DNA from: a bacterium | GTDB taxonomy: Bacteria > Zhuqueibacterota > Zhuqueibacteria > Oleimicrobiales > Geothermoviventaceae | Assembly: GCA_028275345.1 (NCBI GenBank) | Contig: JAPWUV010000001.1 | Location: forward strand, 62,001-126,000 | Direction: 5' to 3' | DNA: 64,000 nt | Shown: positions 8,268 through 17,620 of the stretch, piece by piece | How the letters are laid out: each line of letters begins with the position of its first letter | How positions within the stretch are numbered: position 1 is the stretch's first letter | Notes under the pieces: model-generated | What the model saw: only the letters and a program-made list of their open reading frames with translations | What the model was told of the DNA's origin: nothing | Databases searched by the model: none | Translations under genes and position numbers: made by a program

Positions 8268-9629
8268 ATGGCGCAGGCTTATCAGGTTCAGATCAAGCAA
8301 TTGGAGGGCAACCGCCGACAGCTCGAGTTCACGTTCCCGCCGGAGCTGGTCCGTCCGCGCGTGGACGAAGGCTTGGCCGAGCTGAGAAAGACGGTCAAGC
8401 TTCCGGGATTTCGCCCGGGCCGCGTGCCGATGGACGTGGTTCGGAGGGTGTTTCAGAAAGAAGTGGTCCACGATCTGGCCGTGGAGCTGGTCTCCGAGTA
8501 CATGCCGGAGATTGAAAAGGAGCACCATCTGGACATCGTCGGCAGGGCTCATCTCACGGGCCACAGCTACGAGCCGGAAGGCACGCTCCACGTACGGGTC
8601 GAGGTGGAGGTGGCTCCGGAGATTCGTCTCCCCGAGTTCGGTCGTTTGAAAGTGGAGCGGCCGATCATTCAGGTGACGGATGAGGACTTGGAGATTGAAC
8701 TTCGCAGGCTCCAATTGCGAGCCGCCATCGAGATCGAGGTGGAGGGCGGAGCGCGCGAAGGCGACGTGATCGTGGGTCAACTCAAGGAGCTGGATCCCAC
8801 GGGCTTGCCCCTGGTGGGGCGCTCGCCACAGCGGGTGGCCATCGCTCTGCCGACTTCGCAGAGTCTCAAGGACGAGGATCGCGATCTGCTCGAGCGTCTG
8901 AGAGGGGCCAAGGTGGGAGAAGCGCGCACCTTCTCTACCAGACGGCCCATCGTGCAGGGATCGGTCTCGGGGGAGGGAAACCGCTACACCTACACGCTTG
9001 ACGTCGAAAAGGTGATCCGCCGCGAGATTCCTGCGCTCGACGACGAGTTCGCCAAGGATCACGATTTCAGCTCCCTCGCGGAGTTGAAGGACTACGTGCG
9101 GAAGGAGATGGAGTCCCGAGCGGCTCGATTCAGTGAGCAGGCGTTCTTCGAGAACATCCGCGAGGAGCTCCTGAAGCAGGTGGATTTCGTGCCCCCGGAA
9201 TCGATGGTTCGGGCGGCTTTGGAGTCCTTGATGCGCCAGTTCCGGGAGGAGCAACCGGAGGCGCGCGTTCCGGAGGCAGACCTGGCCCGCGAATTGCGAC
9301 CGGATGCGGTGAAAACCGCGAAGTGGATCCTGTTGCGAGAGAAAATCCTCCGGGAGCATGGACTGGCGGTCTCCGACGAGGATGTGGATGCCTATATCGA
9401 GGAGCTGGCCAGATCCAATCCGGAATCGGCGGAGAGGATCCGCCAGGAGTATGGTTCCGAGGAGCGGAGGTCGGATCTGCGCTTTGAGCTGGAGACGGAG
9501 CGTCTGTACCGGTTTCTGGCCGAGCGGGTGAAGGCGCAGGAGGTGCGCGAGCGGTATTACGTGGACCGCCGCGTCGCCACGGCCGAAGCCGCAGGCCAGA
9601 GACTCATCCGCAGCCCGCATGAGGGCTGA
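8268..9629 (+). CDS. tig: trigger factor (ribosome-bound chaperone, peptidyl-prolyl isomerase)
   Basis: A 453-residue protein that binds nascent chains at the ribosome exit. The ribosome-docking loop 'GFRPGRVP' lies at residues 47-54. The middle region (about 150-245, 'EGDVIVGQL' to '[10 protein letters not shown]') fits the FKBP-like domain, though with low similarity, and the long charged helical C-terminus forms the arms. The ATG at 8268 has GGGAGACG before it. It heads the conserved order tig-clpP-clpX-lon-engB. No promoter of the local type is evident between the tRNA terminator and the start, so transcription may begin in a non-consensus site or read through from the tRNA. Confidence 0.95.
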   Translation: MAQAYQVQIKQLEGNRRQLEFTFPPELVRPRVDEGLAELRKTVKLPGFRPGRVPMDVVRRVFQKEVVHDLAVELVSEYMPEIEKEHHLDIVGRAHLTGHSYEPEGTLHVRVEVEVAPEIRLPEFGRLKVERPIIQVTDEDLEIELRRLQLRAAIEIEVEGGAREGDVIVGQLKELDPTGLPLVGRSPQRVAIALPTSQSLKDEDRDLLERLRGAKVGEARTFSTRRPIVQGSVSGEGNRYTYTLDVEKVIRREIPALDDEFAKDHDFSSLAELKDYVRKEMESRAARFSEQAFFENIREELLKQVDFVPPESMVRAALESLMRQFREEQPEARVPEADLARELRPDAVKTAKWILLREKILREHGLAVSDEDVDAYIEELARSNPESAERIRQEYGSEERRSDLRFELETERLYRFLAERVKAQEVRERYYVDRRVATAEAAGQRLIRSPHEG

Positions 9630-9663
9630 GTTTGGCCAATCTCAAGTAGAGGTGGTGGGATCC

Positions 9664-10266
9664 ATGGGTCTTGTGCCGATTGTGATCGAGCAGACAGGGC
9701 GAGGGGAAAGGGCCTACGACATTTTCTCGCGCCTGCTGAAGGAACGGATCATTTTCATTGGTACGGCCATCGATGATACGGTGGCCAGTCTGGTGATCGC
9801 GCAGATGCTGTTTCTCGAGGCAGAGGATCCGGACAAGGACATCTACCTCTACCTCAACACCCCGGGCGGGTACGTCACCTCCGGCTTGGCCATCTACGAC
9901 ACGATGCAATACATTAAGCCGGACGTGGCGACCATCTGCATGGGCCAGGCCAGCAGTATGGGAGCTCTTTTGCTCGCTGCGGGGGCTCCGGGCAAGCGTT
10001 CGGCTCTGCCCCATTCGCGGATCATGATCCATCAACCGATGGGAGGGGCGCAGGGCCAAGCGACCGACATCGAGATTCACGCGCGCGAGATCCTGACCCT
10101 GCGGGAGCGCCTGAACGAGATCCTGTCCAAGCATACTGGGCAGCCTGTGGAGAAGATCGCTCGCGACACGGAACGCAACTACTTCATGTCCGCCGAAGAG
10201 GCGAAGGAATACGGGATCATTGACGAGATCCTGGTGAGGAAGAAGCCTTCGGCAAAGGGCAAGTAG
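9664..10266 (+). CDS. clpP: ATP-dependent Clp protease proteolytic subunit with Asn at the catalytic Asp site
   Basis: Forms the barrel that degrades substrates fed by ClpX. I chose the ATG at 9664 (GAGGTGG upstream), giving 200 residues and '[20 protein letters not shown]' in register with well-studied ClpPs; the ATG at 9619 overlaps tig and lacks a ribosome site. The nucleophile Ser 98 ('GQASSMGA') and His 123 ('IMIHQP') are present. The third triad position, Asp 172 in S. aureus numbering, is Asn here (AAC at 10177-10179, 'DTERNYFMS'). Listeria ClpP1 is a known case with Asn at this position and reduced self-activity. No second clpP is seen in the window. clpX starts 21 bases later. Confidence 0.95.
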   Translation: MGLVPIVIEQTGRGERAYDIFSRLLKERIIFIGTAIDDTVASLVIAQMLFLEAEDPDKDIYLYLNTPGGYVTSGLAIYDTMQYIKPDVATICMGQASSMGALLLAAGAPGKRSALPHSRIMIHQPMGGAQGQATDIEIHAREILTLRERLNEILSKHTGQPVEKIARDTERNYFMSAEEAKEYGIIDEILVRKKPSAKGK

Positions 10267-10287
10267 GCCCTGACGGGCGGTGCCGAG

Positions 10288-11541
10288 ATGGCGACCTACT
10301 ACTACGAGCCGCCGGCGCACAGCGTGGCGTGTTCCTTCTGCGGCAAGAGCGCCGAGCAGGTGGACGTGATTGTATCCGGGCCGGGGGTCTACATCTGCAA
10401 TCAGTGCGTGCGCAGCGCCGGCGAGATCATCCGTGACAGCCGGCGCCGGCGGGTCTCCTTCCATCGCACCCGGATCCCCACCCCAGAGGAGATCAAGCGA
10501 GAACTCGACGATTACGTCATCGGCCAGGAACGGGCGAAGAAGGTCGTGGCCGTCGCGGTGTACAACCACTACAAGCGCATCGAGGCCACGGACCCGTTCG
10601 ATGACGTGGAGATTCAAAAGAGCAATATCCTCCTGGTAGGGCCAACCGGCACCGGGAAGACCCTCATTGCCCAGACCCTAGCGCGCTTTCTCAACGTCCC
10701 GTTCACCATTGCCGATGCCACCACCCTCACGGAGGCCGGATACGTGGGCGAGGACGTGGAGAATATCCTGGTGCGGCTGCTCCAAGCGGCGGACTACGAC
10801 GTCGAAAGGGCCCAGCGCGGCATCGTCTACATCGATGAGATCGACAAGATCGCGCGGAAGGATGGTAATCCCTCCATCACCCGGGATGTGAGCGGGGAGG
10901 GGGTTCAGCAGGCCTTGCTCAAGATCCTGGAGGGGACCATCTCCGCCGTGCCGCCGAAGGGAGGTCGGAAACATCCCGAGCAGCACCTGATCAACATCAA
11001 CACGACGAATATCCTTTTCATCTGCGGGGGAGCCTTCGAGGGGTTGGAACGGATCATCGCCGCCCGCGTAGGGAAACGGCGCGTCGGTTTCGGGGCCGAC
11101 GTCCGCAGCCGGAAGCATGCCAGCATCAGCGAGCTTCTGCGGCAGGTGGAGCCGGAGGACTTGCTCCGGTTTGGCCTCATCCCCGAGCTCGTCGGCCGGC
11201 TGCCGGTGATCTGCACCCTGGACGAGCTCGACGAGGCGGCGATGATGCGCATCCTGGTGGAGCCGAAGAACTCCCTGGTCAAACAGTATCAGCGCCTGCT
11301 GGAGTTGGACGGCGTTCAACTCACCTTCGACGAGGATGCCCTGAAGGAGATCGTCAATCTGGCGATGAAGCGGGGTAGCGGCGCGCGAGGCCTGCGGGCG
11401 ATCATGGAGCAGGTGATGCTGGACGTGATGTACCAGGTTCCCTCGCGGCGGGACGTCCAGTCTGTGCGCATCACCGCCGCCGCCGTGCGGGGCGAAGCCG
11501 AACCCATCATTGAGTATCAGCGTCTGCAGAAAAGAGCATGA
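10288..11541 (+). CDS. clpX: ClpX, ATP-dependent unfoldase of ClpXP
   Basis: A 417-residue AAA+ protein. The N-terminal zinc domain has Cys 15, 18, 37 and 40 ('CSFCGK', 'CNQC'). Walker A is 'GPTGTGKT' (118-125), Walker B '[11 protein letters not shown]', and sensor/arginine features follow ('[12 protein letters not shown]', '[10 protein letters not shown]'). The ClpP-docking loop tripeptide is VGF (266-268), an accepted variant of IGF, so it should still bind ClpP despite the ClpP substitution. It sits 21 bases after clpP and is probably cotranscribed. A strong hairpin with a T-rich tail follows before lon. Confidence 0.97.
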   Translation: MATYYYEPPAHSVACSFCGKSAEQVDVIVSGPGVYICNQCVRSAGEIIRDSRRRRVSFHRTRIPTPEEIKRELDDYVIGQERAKKVVAVAVYNHYKRIEATDPFDDVEIQKSNILLVGPTGTGKTLIAQTLARFLNVPFTIADATTLTEAGYVGEDVENILVRLLQAADYDVERAQRGIVYIDEIDKIARKDGNPSITRDVSGEGVQQALLKILEGTISAVPPKGGRKHPEQHLININTTNILFICGGAFEGLERIIAARVGKRRVGFGADVRSRKHASISELLRQVEPEDLLRFGLIPELVGRLPVICTLDELDEAAMMRILVEPKNSLVKQYQRLLELDGVQLTFDEDALKEIVNLAMKRGSGARGLRAIMEQVMLDVMYQVPSRRDVQSVRITAAAVRGEAEPIIEYQRLQKRA

Positions 11542-11621
11542 AAGGCTCTGCCCGGCGTTGTGAGGATTCGGTGCGGCCGCGTTGGGGGATGAGACGACAA
11601 AAGGGAACCGAAGTGACGTAG

Positions 11622-11670
11622 GGATCCTCCGCGCTTCCGCGCGGTCTCGACGCGGAGGATCCTTTCCTTT
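11622..11670 (+). terminator. intrinsic terminator between clpX and lon
   Basis: GGATCCTCCGCG (11622-11633) pairs perfectly with CGCGGAGGATCC (11651-11662), 17-base loop, followed by TTTCCTTT. The 12-base-pair stem should end or attenuate the clpPX transcript. Confidence 0.7.
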
Positions 11671-11702
11671 TCCATCCATTCGGCGAAGGAGGGGAAGAAC
11701 GG

Positions 11703-14156
11703 GTGAAGCGAAGGCGCCCAGCCGAAATCCCCCTGTGGGATGATGCAGAGGAGAGCGAGGGGCAGGTGTGGCCCGAGCCGAGCTCCGCGGAGAAGCGTGG
11801 GTCGCAGGCGATCGCGGAAGCGCCCGAGGCGGTGAAGATCAGCGAGCGCCTGCCAGTGCTCCCCCTGCGGGATATGGTCGTCTTCCCCCGTGTGATCACT
11901 CCGCTCCTGGTGGGCAGGGAACGTTCCGTACGGGCAGTGCAGGAGGCGATGGAACGCGACCGGATCATTCTCCTCCTGGCTCAACGGGACGAAACGGAAA
12001 ACGAACCTCCGAAGCGGAACCTTTACCGAGTGGGCGTGGCCGCGCGGATTCTCCAGATCCTGAAACTGCCCAATGGCCTCTACAAGGTCCTGGTGGAAGG
12101 ATTGGTCCGGGCGCGGGTGCGCCGTTTCCTTCGCAATCCGGAGTTCTTCGAGGCGACGGTCGACCTGATCCGCACCGACGAGCGAACCAGTCCCGAACTC
12201 CAGGCCACTATCCGCCATGCCAAGGCCCTGTTCGCCGAATACGTCCGGTTGAACCGCGAGATCCCTGACGACGTGCTCGTCTCCCTCGAGCAGATCGGTT
12301 CCCCCCAGCAGGTGGCCGACTTCCTTTCGGCGCACATCCTGCGGGATGTTCATACCAAGCAGGCTCTGCTGGAGGCGCCGAGCCTGAAAGATCAATTCAT
12401 GGCGCTTCTCGAACTTCTGGAGTCCGAGCGGCAGATCCTGGAGCTCGAGAAGAACATCGAAGAGAAGGTGCGGAGCCGGATCCAGCGCTCGCAGCGGACC
12501 TATTATCTGCAGGAGCAAATGCGAGCGATTCAGGAGGAGCTCGGCGAGGAGGGCCTGTACGATCCTGAACTGGCCGAGTTGAAGAGGAAGATCGAGCAGG
12601 CGGGAATGCCCAAGGAAGTGGAAGCCAAGGCCCTGGAGGAGCTGGACAAGCTGCGCAAGACCTCGCCGATGTCGCCCGAGGCCACCGTGTCGCGCAATTA
12701 CTTGGATTGGCTTTTGGCTGTGCCTTGGAGCACGCGCACCGAAGATCGCCTCGACCTGGAGGAAGCCCGGAGGATCCTCGACGAAGACCACTACGGTTTG
12801 GAGAAGCCCAAGCAGCGGATTCTGGAGCACTTGGCCGTCCTCAAGCTGGTGGGCCGGATGAAGGGTCCCATCCTCTGCCTCGTGGGCCCGCCGGGGGTGG
12901 GTAAGACGAGCCTGGGCCGTTCCATCGCCCGGGCGATGGGGAGGAAGTTCGTGCGGGTCTCGCTTGGTGGCGTGCGCGACGAGGCGGAAATCCGGGGCCA
13001 TCGACGTACGTACATTGGCTCCATGCCAGGCAAGATCATCCAGGGCATGCGGCGCGCCGGCACCGTCAATCCGGTTTTCCTTCTGGACGAAGTGGACAAG
13101 ATGAGCGCTGACTTCCGCGGCGATCCCTCCGCCGCCCTCCTGGAGGTTCTGGATCCCGAACAGAATAGGGCCTTCAACGACCACTACCTCGATGTGGACT
13201 ACGATCTCTCGCAGGTGCTCTTCATCACCACGGCGAACGTGCGAGACGATATCCCAGAACCCCTGCGCGACCGGATGGAGATCATTGAGCTTCCCGGCTA
13301 CCTCGAGCACGAAAAGCTGGAGATCGCCCGCGGCTTCCTTATCCCGAAGCAGCTGAGGGAGCACGGTCTCAGCCCGGAGATGGTGCGTTTCACTCAGGGG
13401 GCCATTCGCAGCCTGATCCGCCAGTACACGCGCGAGGCTGGGGTGAGGAACCTCGAAAGGGAGATTGCGGCGATCTGTCGGAAGGTGGCCAGGGAGGTGG
13501 CCGAAAAGGAGCGCAAGAGGCCCGTCGTGGTCACGGAGCGCGCGGTCCGAAGATACTTGGGTGTGCCCAAGTACGTGGAAACCACCGCCGAGACGGATTA
13601 CCTCCTTGGAGCTGCCACGGGCCTGGCTTGGACGCCCTACGGTGGAGAGCTCCTCACCGTGGAAGTCTCCGTGGTACCCGGTAACCGGGAAGTGATCCTG
13701 ACTGGGCAGCTGGGAGAAGTGATGCGCGAGTCGGCCCGCGCGGCTCTCACCTACGCCAGAGCCCACGCCGCCAGCTTCGGGATTGACCCCCGGCTGTTCG
13801 AGCAAAGCGAAATTCACATCCACGTGCCGGAAGGGGCGATCCCGAAGGATGGCCCCTCCGCAGGGGTGACCATGGCGGTGGCTCTGATCAGCGCGCTGTC
13901 CGGGCGGAAGGTGAGGCCCGACGTAGCCATGACGGGCGAAATCACCCTGCGCGGAAACGTGTTGGCGGTGGGAGGGCTGAATGAGAAGCTCCTGGCGGCT
14001 CAGCGCGCCGGAATCCGCATCGTGATCATCCCGGAGAAGAACCGGAAAGACCTGCTCGAACTCCCGGCTGCCCTGCGGAAAGGACTCGACATTCGGCTTG
14101 CCAAGCGGATCGAGGACGTGCTGCAACTGGCCCTCGTGGACGGAACACAGCCGTGA
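11703..14156 (+). CDS. lon: Lon protease (S16, ATP-dependent)
   Basis: An 817-residue LonA-type protease for damaged and regulatory proteins. It has an N-terminal LonN substrate domain from about residue 50 ('[13 protein letters not shown]'), a coiled region, Walker A 'GPPGVGKTS' (395-403), Walker B '[11 protein letters not shown]', and the C-terminal protease domain with the Ser 719/Lys 762 dyad ('[10 protein letters not shown]', 'GGLNEKLL'). The 43-residue dyad spacing equals that of E. coli Lon. The GTG start at 11703 has GGAGGGG upstream. The first 50 residues are basic then acidic and not conserved. engB follows 37 bases later. Confidence 0.97.
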   Translation: MKRRRPAEIPLWDDAEESEGQVWPEPSSAEKRGSQAIAEAPEAVKISERLPVLPLRDMVVFPRVITPLLVGRERSVRAVQEAMERDRIILLLAQRDETENEPPKRNLYRVGVAARILQILKLPNGLYKVLVEGLVRARVRRFLRNPEFFEATVDLIRTDERTSPELQATIRHAKALFAEYVRLNREIPDDVLVSLEQIGSPQQVADFLSAHILRDVHTKQALLEAPSLKDQFMALLELLESERQILELEKNIEEKVRSRIQRSQRTYYLQEQMRAIQEELGEEGLYDPELAELKRKIEQAGMPKEVEAKALEELDKLRKTSPMSPEATVSRNYLDWLLAVPWSTRTEDRLDLEEARRILDEDHYGLEKPKQRILEHLAVLKLVGRMKGPILCLVGPPGVGKTSLGRSIARAMGRKFVRVSLGGVRDEAEIRGHRRTYIGSMPGKIIQGMRRAGTVNPVFLLDEVDKMSADFRGDPSAALLEVLDPEQNRAFNDHYLDVDYDLSQVLFITTANVRDDIPEPLRDRMEIIELPGYLEHEKLEIARGFLIPKQLREHGLSPEMVRFTQGAIRSLIRQYTREAGVRNLEREIAAICRKVAREVAEKERKRPVVVTERAVRRYLGVPKYVETTAETDYLLGAATGLAWTPYGGELLTVEVSVVPGNREVILTGQLGEVMRESARAALTYARAHAASFGIDPRLFEQSEIHIHVPEGAIPKDGPSAGVTMAVALISALSGRKVRPDVAMTGEITLRGNVLAVGGLNEKLLAAQRAGIRIVIIPEKNRKDLLELPAALRKGLDIRLAKRIEDVLQLALVDGTQP

Positions 14157-14192
14157 GCCCCCGGCTAGCTCCGGTACGGCAGAGGGGATGGC

Positions 14193-14780
14193 GTGAACGT
14201 TCGCTTCTTTCGGTCCGTTGGGGATCCAGCTGCGCTGCCCCGAGACGGTCTCCCCGAGGTGGGATTTGCGGGGCGATCGAACGTGGGGAAATCCAGCCTG
14301 ATCAACTCGCTGGTGGGGAGAAAACGCCTGGCGATGACGAGCTCCACACCGGGCAAGACACGGACCATCAACTTCTACCGGGTGGAGGAGTACCTCTACC
14401 TCGTGGATCTGCCGGGCTATGGGTTCGCGCGCGTCGGCAAAGCCGTGCGGGAAAGCTGGCGCCAACTGATCGAAGGCTATTTCCGCCAGTCCAGGCACTT
14501 GCGGGGCGTGGTCCTGATCACGGACCTCCGGCACGAGCCATCTCCCCTGGATCTGCAGATGGCGGAATGGGTACGCTCGCTGTCCCTTCCATTCGTTGTG
14601 GCTGCGACCAAGGCCGACAAGCTTTCCTCTGCCCAACTCCCTGCCCAGCTCCGATTGCATCGGGAGGCATTCCTCCAGCGGGGTGCAGAGGAGGTCCTGC
14701 CTTACTCAGCGGTGGACGGAAGGGGCCGTCGGGAGCTCTGGGCTGCCATCGAGCGATGGACGGGATTCCGGCCCAGGTAG
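14193..14780 (+). CDS. engB: EngB/YsxC ribosome-biogenesis GTP-binding protein
   Basis: A 195-residue P-loop GTPase needed for 50S assembly in other bacteria. G1 is 'GRSNVGKSS' (27-35), G2 'TPGKT' (52-56), G3 'DLPGYGFA' (72-79) and G4 'TKAD'. The GTG at 14193 has AGAGGGGAT upstream. Its place after lon matches the lonA-ysxC order of Bacillus. It converges on the 14809-15606 gene with a 28-base gap and no clear terminator. Confidence 0.94.
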   Translation: MNVRFFRSVGDPAALPRDGLPEVGFAGRSNVGKSSLINSLVGRKRLAMTSSTPGKTRTINFYRVEEYLYLVDLPGYGFARVGKAVRESWRQLIEGYFRQSRHLRGVVLITDLRHEPSPLDLQMAEWVRSLSLPFVVAATKADKLSSAQLPAQLRLHREAFLQRGAEEVLPYSAVDGRGRRELWAAIERWTGFRPR

Positions 14781-14808
14781 AGCCGGCGGTCGATTCCCCT
14801 CGAATCCC

Positions 14809-15606
14809 CTATCGCAGGGAGCCGGGTCTTTTGGCCGCCGCAACTGCATCCCAGTGAATCACGAGCTGCAGATACGATCCCCACGGGCTCCACACGCGCT
14901 CGGCCTGCGCGTAGCCGGATGAATTCTCTCCGTGCCGGTAAATGGCCACGGAAACCGCTCGCCAATCCCTCCCATGCGAGCGCCCCGCGCTGAGCGCGTA
15001 CTTCGGAGAGAACGACCACCACAGTCCCAGACCACCCGAAGCTTCACCCCGGACACGGTACAGGGTGGCCCGCCAGCGCGGAATGCTCAGGTACAAGACC
15101 TTCCGGCCCCCGAAACGAACTTCGTACCGAGCGAGGAGGAAAGGGAAGATCCGTACCGGCTTCAAACGGAGCCCCTCGCTCGGAGGCTCGATGAGGGGAA
15201 CGCGCCGCCGTTCCCAGAGGCGGGACAATCGCGACTGCCCTTTCGCGAGTGCTGACCCGCCAAGGCAGTAGGCGAGAACGCGGTTCTGTTGCTGGAGTGG
15301 CAACCGATTGAGCAGGTGCATGAGGCTGGCGATTGAGGTCGTGTCGGGGATCCAACGGCCGGTCGCGTACGTGAGGACCCGGAGGAGCTGGAAGTGGAAA
15401 AGGCGGGTCTCGCGATACGTGTCGGGCAAGTAACGGCCGAGTTTCGGCAAGAGGCCTGGCTCTGCCGGCAGATGGAGCGGGGGTGGCTCCCGCACCTTCG
15501 ACGGACGGCCCAGAACTACGCAGGGACGCTCCTGCGCGCTTCCGGCTGCCCACGTCGCCAGCACAAGGAGGGCAATCAGCGGCTGTCGCAGCCCAACGCG
15601 CGACAT
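14809..15606 (-). CDS. secreted protein of unknown function
   Basis: A 265-residue protein with an N-terminal signal peptide ('LIALLVLATWAAGSAQ'). The mature part is basic, rich in Arg, Trp and Leu, with strand-like segments such as 'YEVRFGGRKVLYLSIPRWR' and 'GYAQAERVWSPWGSYLQLV'. I recognise no family or catalytic motif. It is the last gene of a minus-strand series (SDR, two M14 proteins, this one), separated from the M14 gene by 228 bases, so it may have its own promoter. The 228-base gap holds nothing I can assign. Confidence 0.65.
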   Translation of the reverse strand: MSRVGLRQPLIALLVLATWAAGSAQERPCVVLGRPSKVREPPPLHLPAEPGLLPKLGRYLPDTYRETRLFHFQLLRVLTYATGRWIPDTTSIASLMHLLNRLPLQQQNRVLAYCLGGSALAKGQSRLSRLWERRRVPLIEPPSEGLRLKPVRIFPFLLARYEVRFGGRKVLYLSIPRWRATLYRVRGEASGGLGLWWSFSPKYALSAGRSHGRDWRAVSVAIYRHGENSSGYAQAERVWSPWGSYLQLVIHWDAVAAAKRPGSLR

Positions 15607-15834
15607 CGCTTCTCAGCCTGAATCTCTCGAACCCGCGGTGGATTAACGTCGGGCAGGAGGTCGGGTTCCCCCGCTTCTCGGCGCAAAGGACCTGCGGTGA
15701 GGAGTCTTCATAGCGGTCGCAGGGGCCGGGTGGTCTTGGCGGTTCGGATCTTCCCCCCCGGCAAGGACCGGTTTTCGGCCGTGGCGCAGGAGATTTTTCT
15801 CGTTGCGGGCCGAAAGGGGTCCCGGCAACAGGCG

Positions 15835-17604
15835 CTACTTCAGCTCCACCGCTCTTGTGACGACTCCCCCCTTCACGCAATCGAGGGTGATTTCCGCCGG
15901 GCCGGTGCCTTCCACCAGCCATTCGATCACCCGTTCCTCCATGCCGGGGATCCCTTCCGTGAGACGGATCCGTTCGGGGTGGCGCTTCGCGGGTTCCATC
16001 TTTCCGAGCCACCGGTCCGGCACCAGCCCACCAGCCAGGACGCGGAGGCTGGGTCCGGAGATGCTGACCCAATCTGGGCGCTGAAGCTTGTACCGAACGG
16101 CCTGTTGCGACATGGTGGGGATGATCCGCTCGTTGGCCACGACCGCACGCACACGGAACAGTCGCGGGCCGAGCTTCTCCGCCGTGACCTCGTGGATGGC
16201 TGGTTTCGGCAATTGATCCGCGTGGTAGAGAGTGAAGGCGCAATTCCGGTGGCAGAGCTCCTCGAGGGCGAAAGCCGGGGGCACGCGCCAGGCCCATTTC
16301 TTCCAGCCGCCGATTTCGATATCGCCGTACGCGGGGTGTTTGAACGGGTGCCAGTCGACGAACATGAAGCCCATTTCCACGAGATCGTTGAACTTGAGGC
16401 GCTCGGAGTCGCGGGCGAAGAAGGATGAGCGCCAGTCCCGCGAATCCTCCCTGGCAGGGCGAACCTTGAAGTATTCGTAGGAGCTCCAGAGTTCGTTCGT
16501 GAAGGAGAAGATGCCCAGGCCCTCGTACGTCCAATTGATGAAGCCGCCGTGGACCGTGTAGAGGTCGCGGTAGATCACGGCGTAGCGGTAGAATGGCAAG
16601 ATCGTTTCGCCGATTTCCCCCAGCCGATCGTAGACACGGACATCTTCCAACGGGTACTCCGGCACGCTTTCGGCACCCGGTCCGCGGAGGATCAGGCCGC
16701 CGGAATTGTGGTAGGATTGGACTCCGGCGATGTTCGGATGCTCCAAGAGGAACTGGGCTACAGCGCGCGCTTCCGGTAGGGACAAGGGGTAGTCCCCGGC
16801 GCCGGGCTGGATATAATTTGGCTGCCAGTCGGCCGGCCAATTCCGGTTGGGATCGTAACGGCCCGGGCCATCCTCGTTCAGTAGGCCATCGCCGTCATTG
16901 TCTATCCCCTCGTAGCCGAGGAGGATGTAATCTCCGACCTCTCCCGCTTCAACCCGCTCCATCAGACGTGGGTCGGAACTGCTGACGCGGAACTCGCCGA
17001 AGGGCACGCGCTTCCGCATCTGGCAAATGTGGCCATCGCCGTCCAGGTCATCGAAGTCGTCCTCATCGAGGAGGCCGTCGTTGTCGTCGTCCACGGGGAG
17101 CAGCCCGCTGCGCGATGAGCTGCTGGTGTTGGGCTGGTCGAACCACCAGGCTCGGCCGTCCGGATTCACGGTGGGAACGATGTAGAAAACTCGCGTGTCC
17201 ACCAAGTCCGTGACGCGCGGGATCTTGCCGTAATTCTCCAGCAAGTACCAGGCGGTGTAGAGGCATACCTCCGCCCCCTGCACCTCGTTGCCGTGCACGT
17301 TGGCCTCGATGTACATCGCCGCTTTGCGGGTCTCGGGCCCCGTCTCGGGATTGAAGATCGTGGCCAGGATGATGTCCCTTCCCTGAACGCTCTTCCCGAT
17401 GCTGGTCACCCGCATCAGCTTGGGATAGCTGCGCTCGAGCGTTCGAAATGCCTGCACCAGCTCGGGGTAGTTGTAGAAGCGATCGAAGGAGAGTTGCACG
17501 CGGTGAGGCTGATCGAAATCGCCGGCCTCAGCTTTCGAGACTGAGACGCATGCAAGGAGTAGGGCCACGCTGAGCAGCTTTCGTCCCGACATCTCCTGCC
17601 TCAT
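15835..17604 (-). CDS. secreted zinc carboxypeptidase (M14 family) with Asp-rich inserts
   Basis: A 589-residue secreted metallopeptidase. After a signal peptide (about 1-27) comes the M14 fold: zinc ligands His 104 and Glu 107 ('NVHGNEVQG'), third ligand His 299 ('SYHNSGG'), substrate Arg 254 ('NRNW') and catalytic Glu 371 ('FTNELW'). All are present, so it should be active. Between ligands two and three sit Asp-rich inserts, 'DDDNDGLLDEDDFDDLDGDG' (172-191) and 'IDNDGDGLLNEDG' (234-246), like calcium-binding loops. A C-terminal beta domain follows. The upstream paralogue ends 16 bases before its start, so they share a transcript. The ATG at 17604 lacks an obvious ribosome site; coupling may help. 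Confidence 0.92.
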   Translation of the reverse strand: MRQEMSGRKLLSVALLLACVSVSKAEAGDFDQPHRVQLSFDRFYNYPELVQAFRTLERSYPKLMRVTSIGKSVQGRDIILATIFNPETGPETRKAAMYIEANVHGNEVQGAEVCLYTAWYLLENYGKIPRVTDLVDTRVFYIVPTVNPDGRAWWFDQPNTSSSSRSGLLPVDDDNDGLLDEDDFDDLDGDGHICQMRKRVPFGEFRVSSSDPRLMERVEAGEVGDYILLGYEGIDNDGDGLLNEDGPGRYDPNRNWPADWQPNYIQPGAGDYPLSLPEARAVAQFLLEHPNIAGVQSYHNSGGLILRGPGAESVPEYPLEDVRVYDRLGEIGETILPFYRYAVIYRDLYTVHGGFINWTYEGLGIFSFTNELWSSYEYFKVRPAREDSRDWRSSFFARDSERLKFNDLVEMGFMFVDWHPFKHPAYGDIEIGGWKKWAWRVPPAFALEELCHRNCAFTLYHADQLPKPAIHEVTAEKLGPRLFRVRAVVANERIIPTMSQQAVRYKLQRPDWVSISGPSLRVLAGGLVPDRWLGKMEPAKRHPERIRLTEGIPGMEERVIEWLVEGTGPAEITLDCVKGGVVTRAVELK

Positions 17605-17620
17605 ACAATGGGAGCCAATG

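Noticed and set aside
11517-14660. Minus-strand open frame of 1047 codons opposite lon and engB
   Set aside because: It is antisense to two genes with complete catalytic motifs, and its translation is His/Gln/Arg-rich with no family features. Long stop-free antisense frames are common in GC-rich coding DNA.
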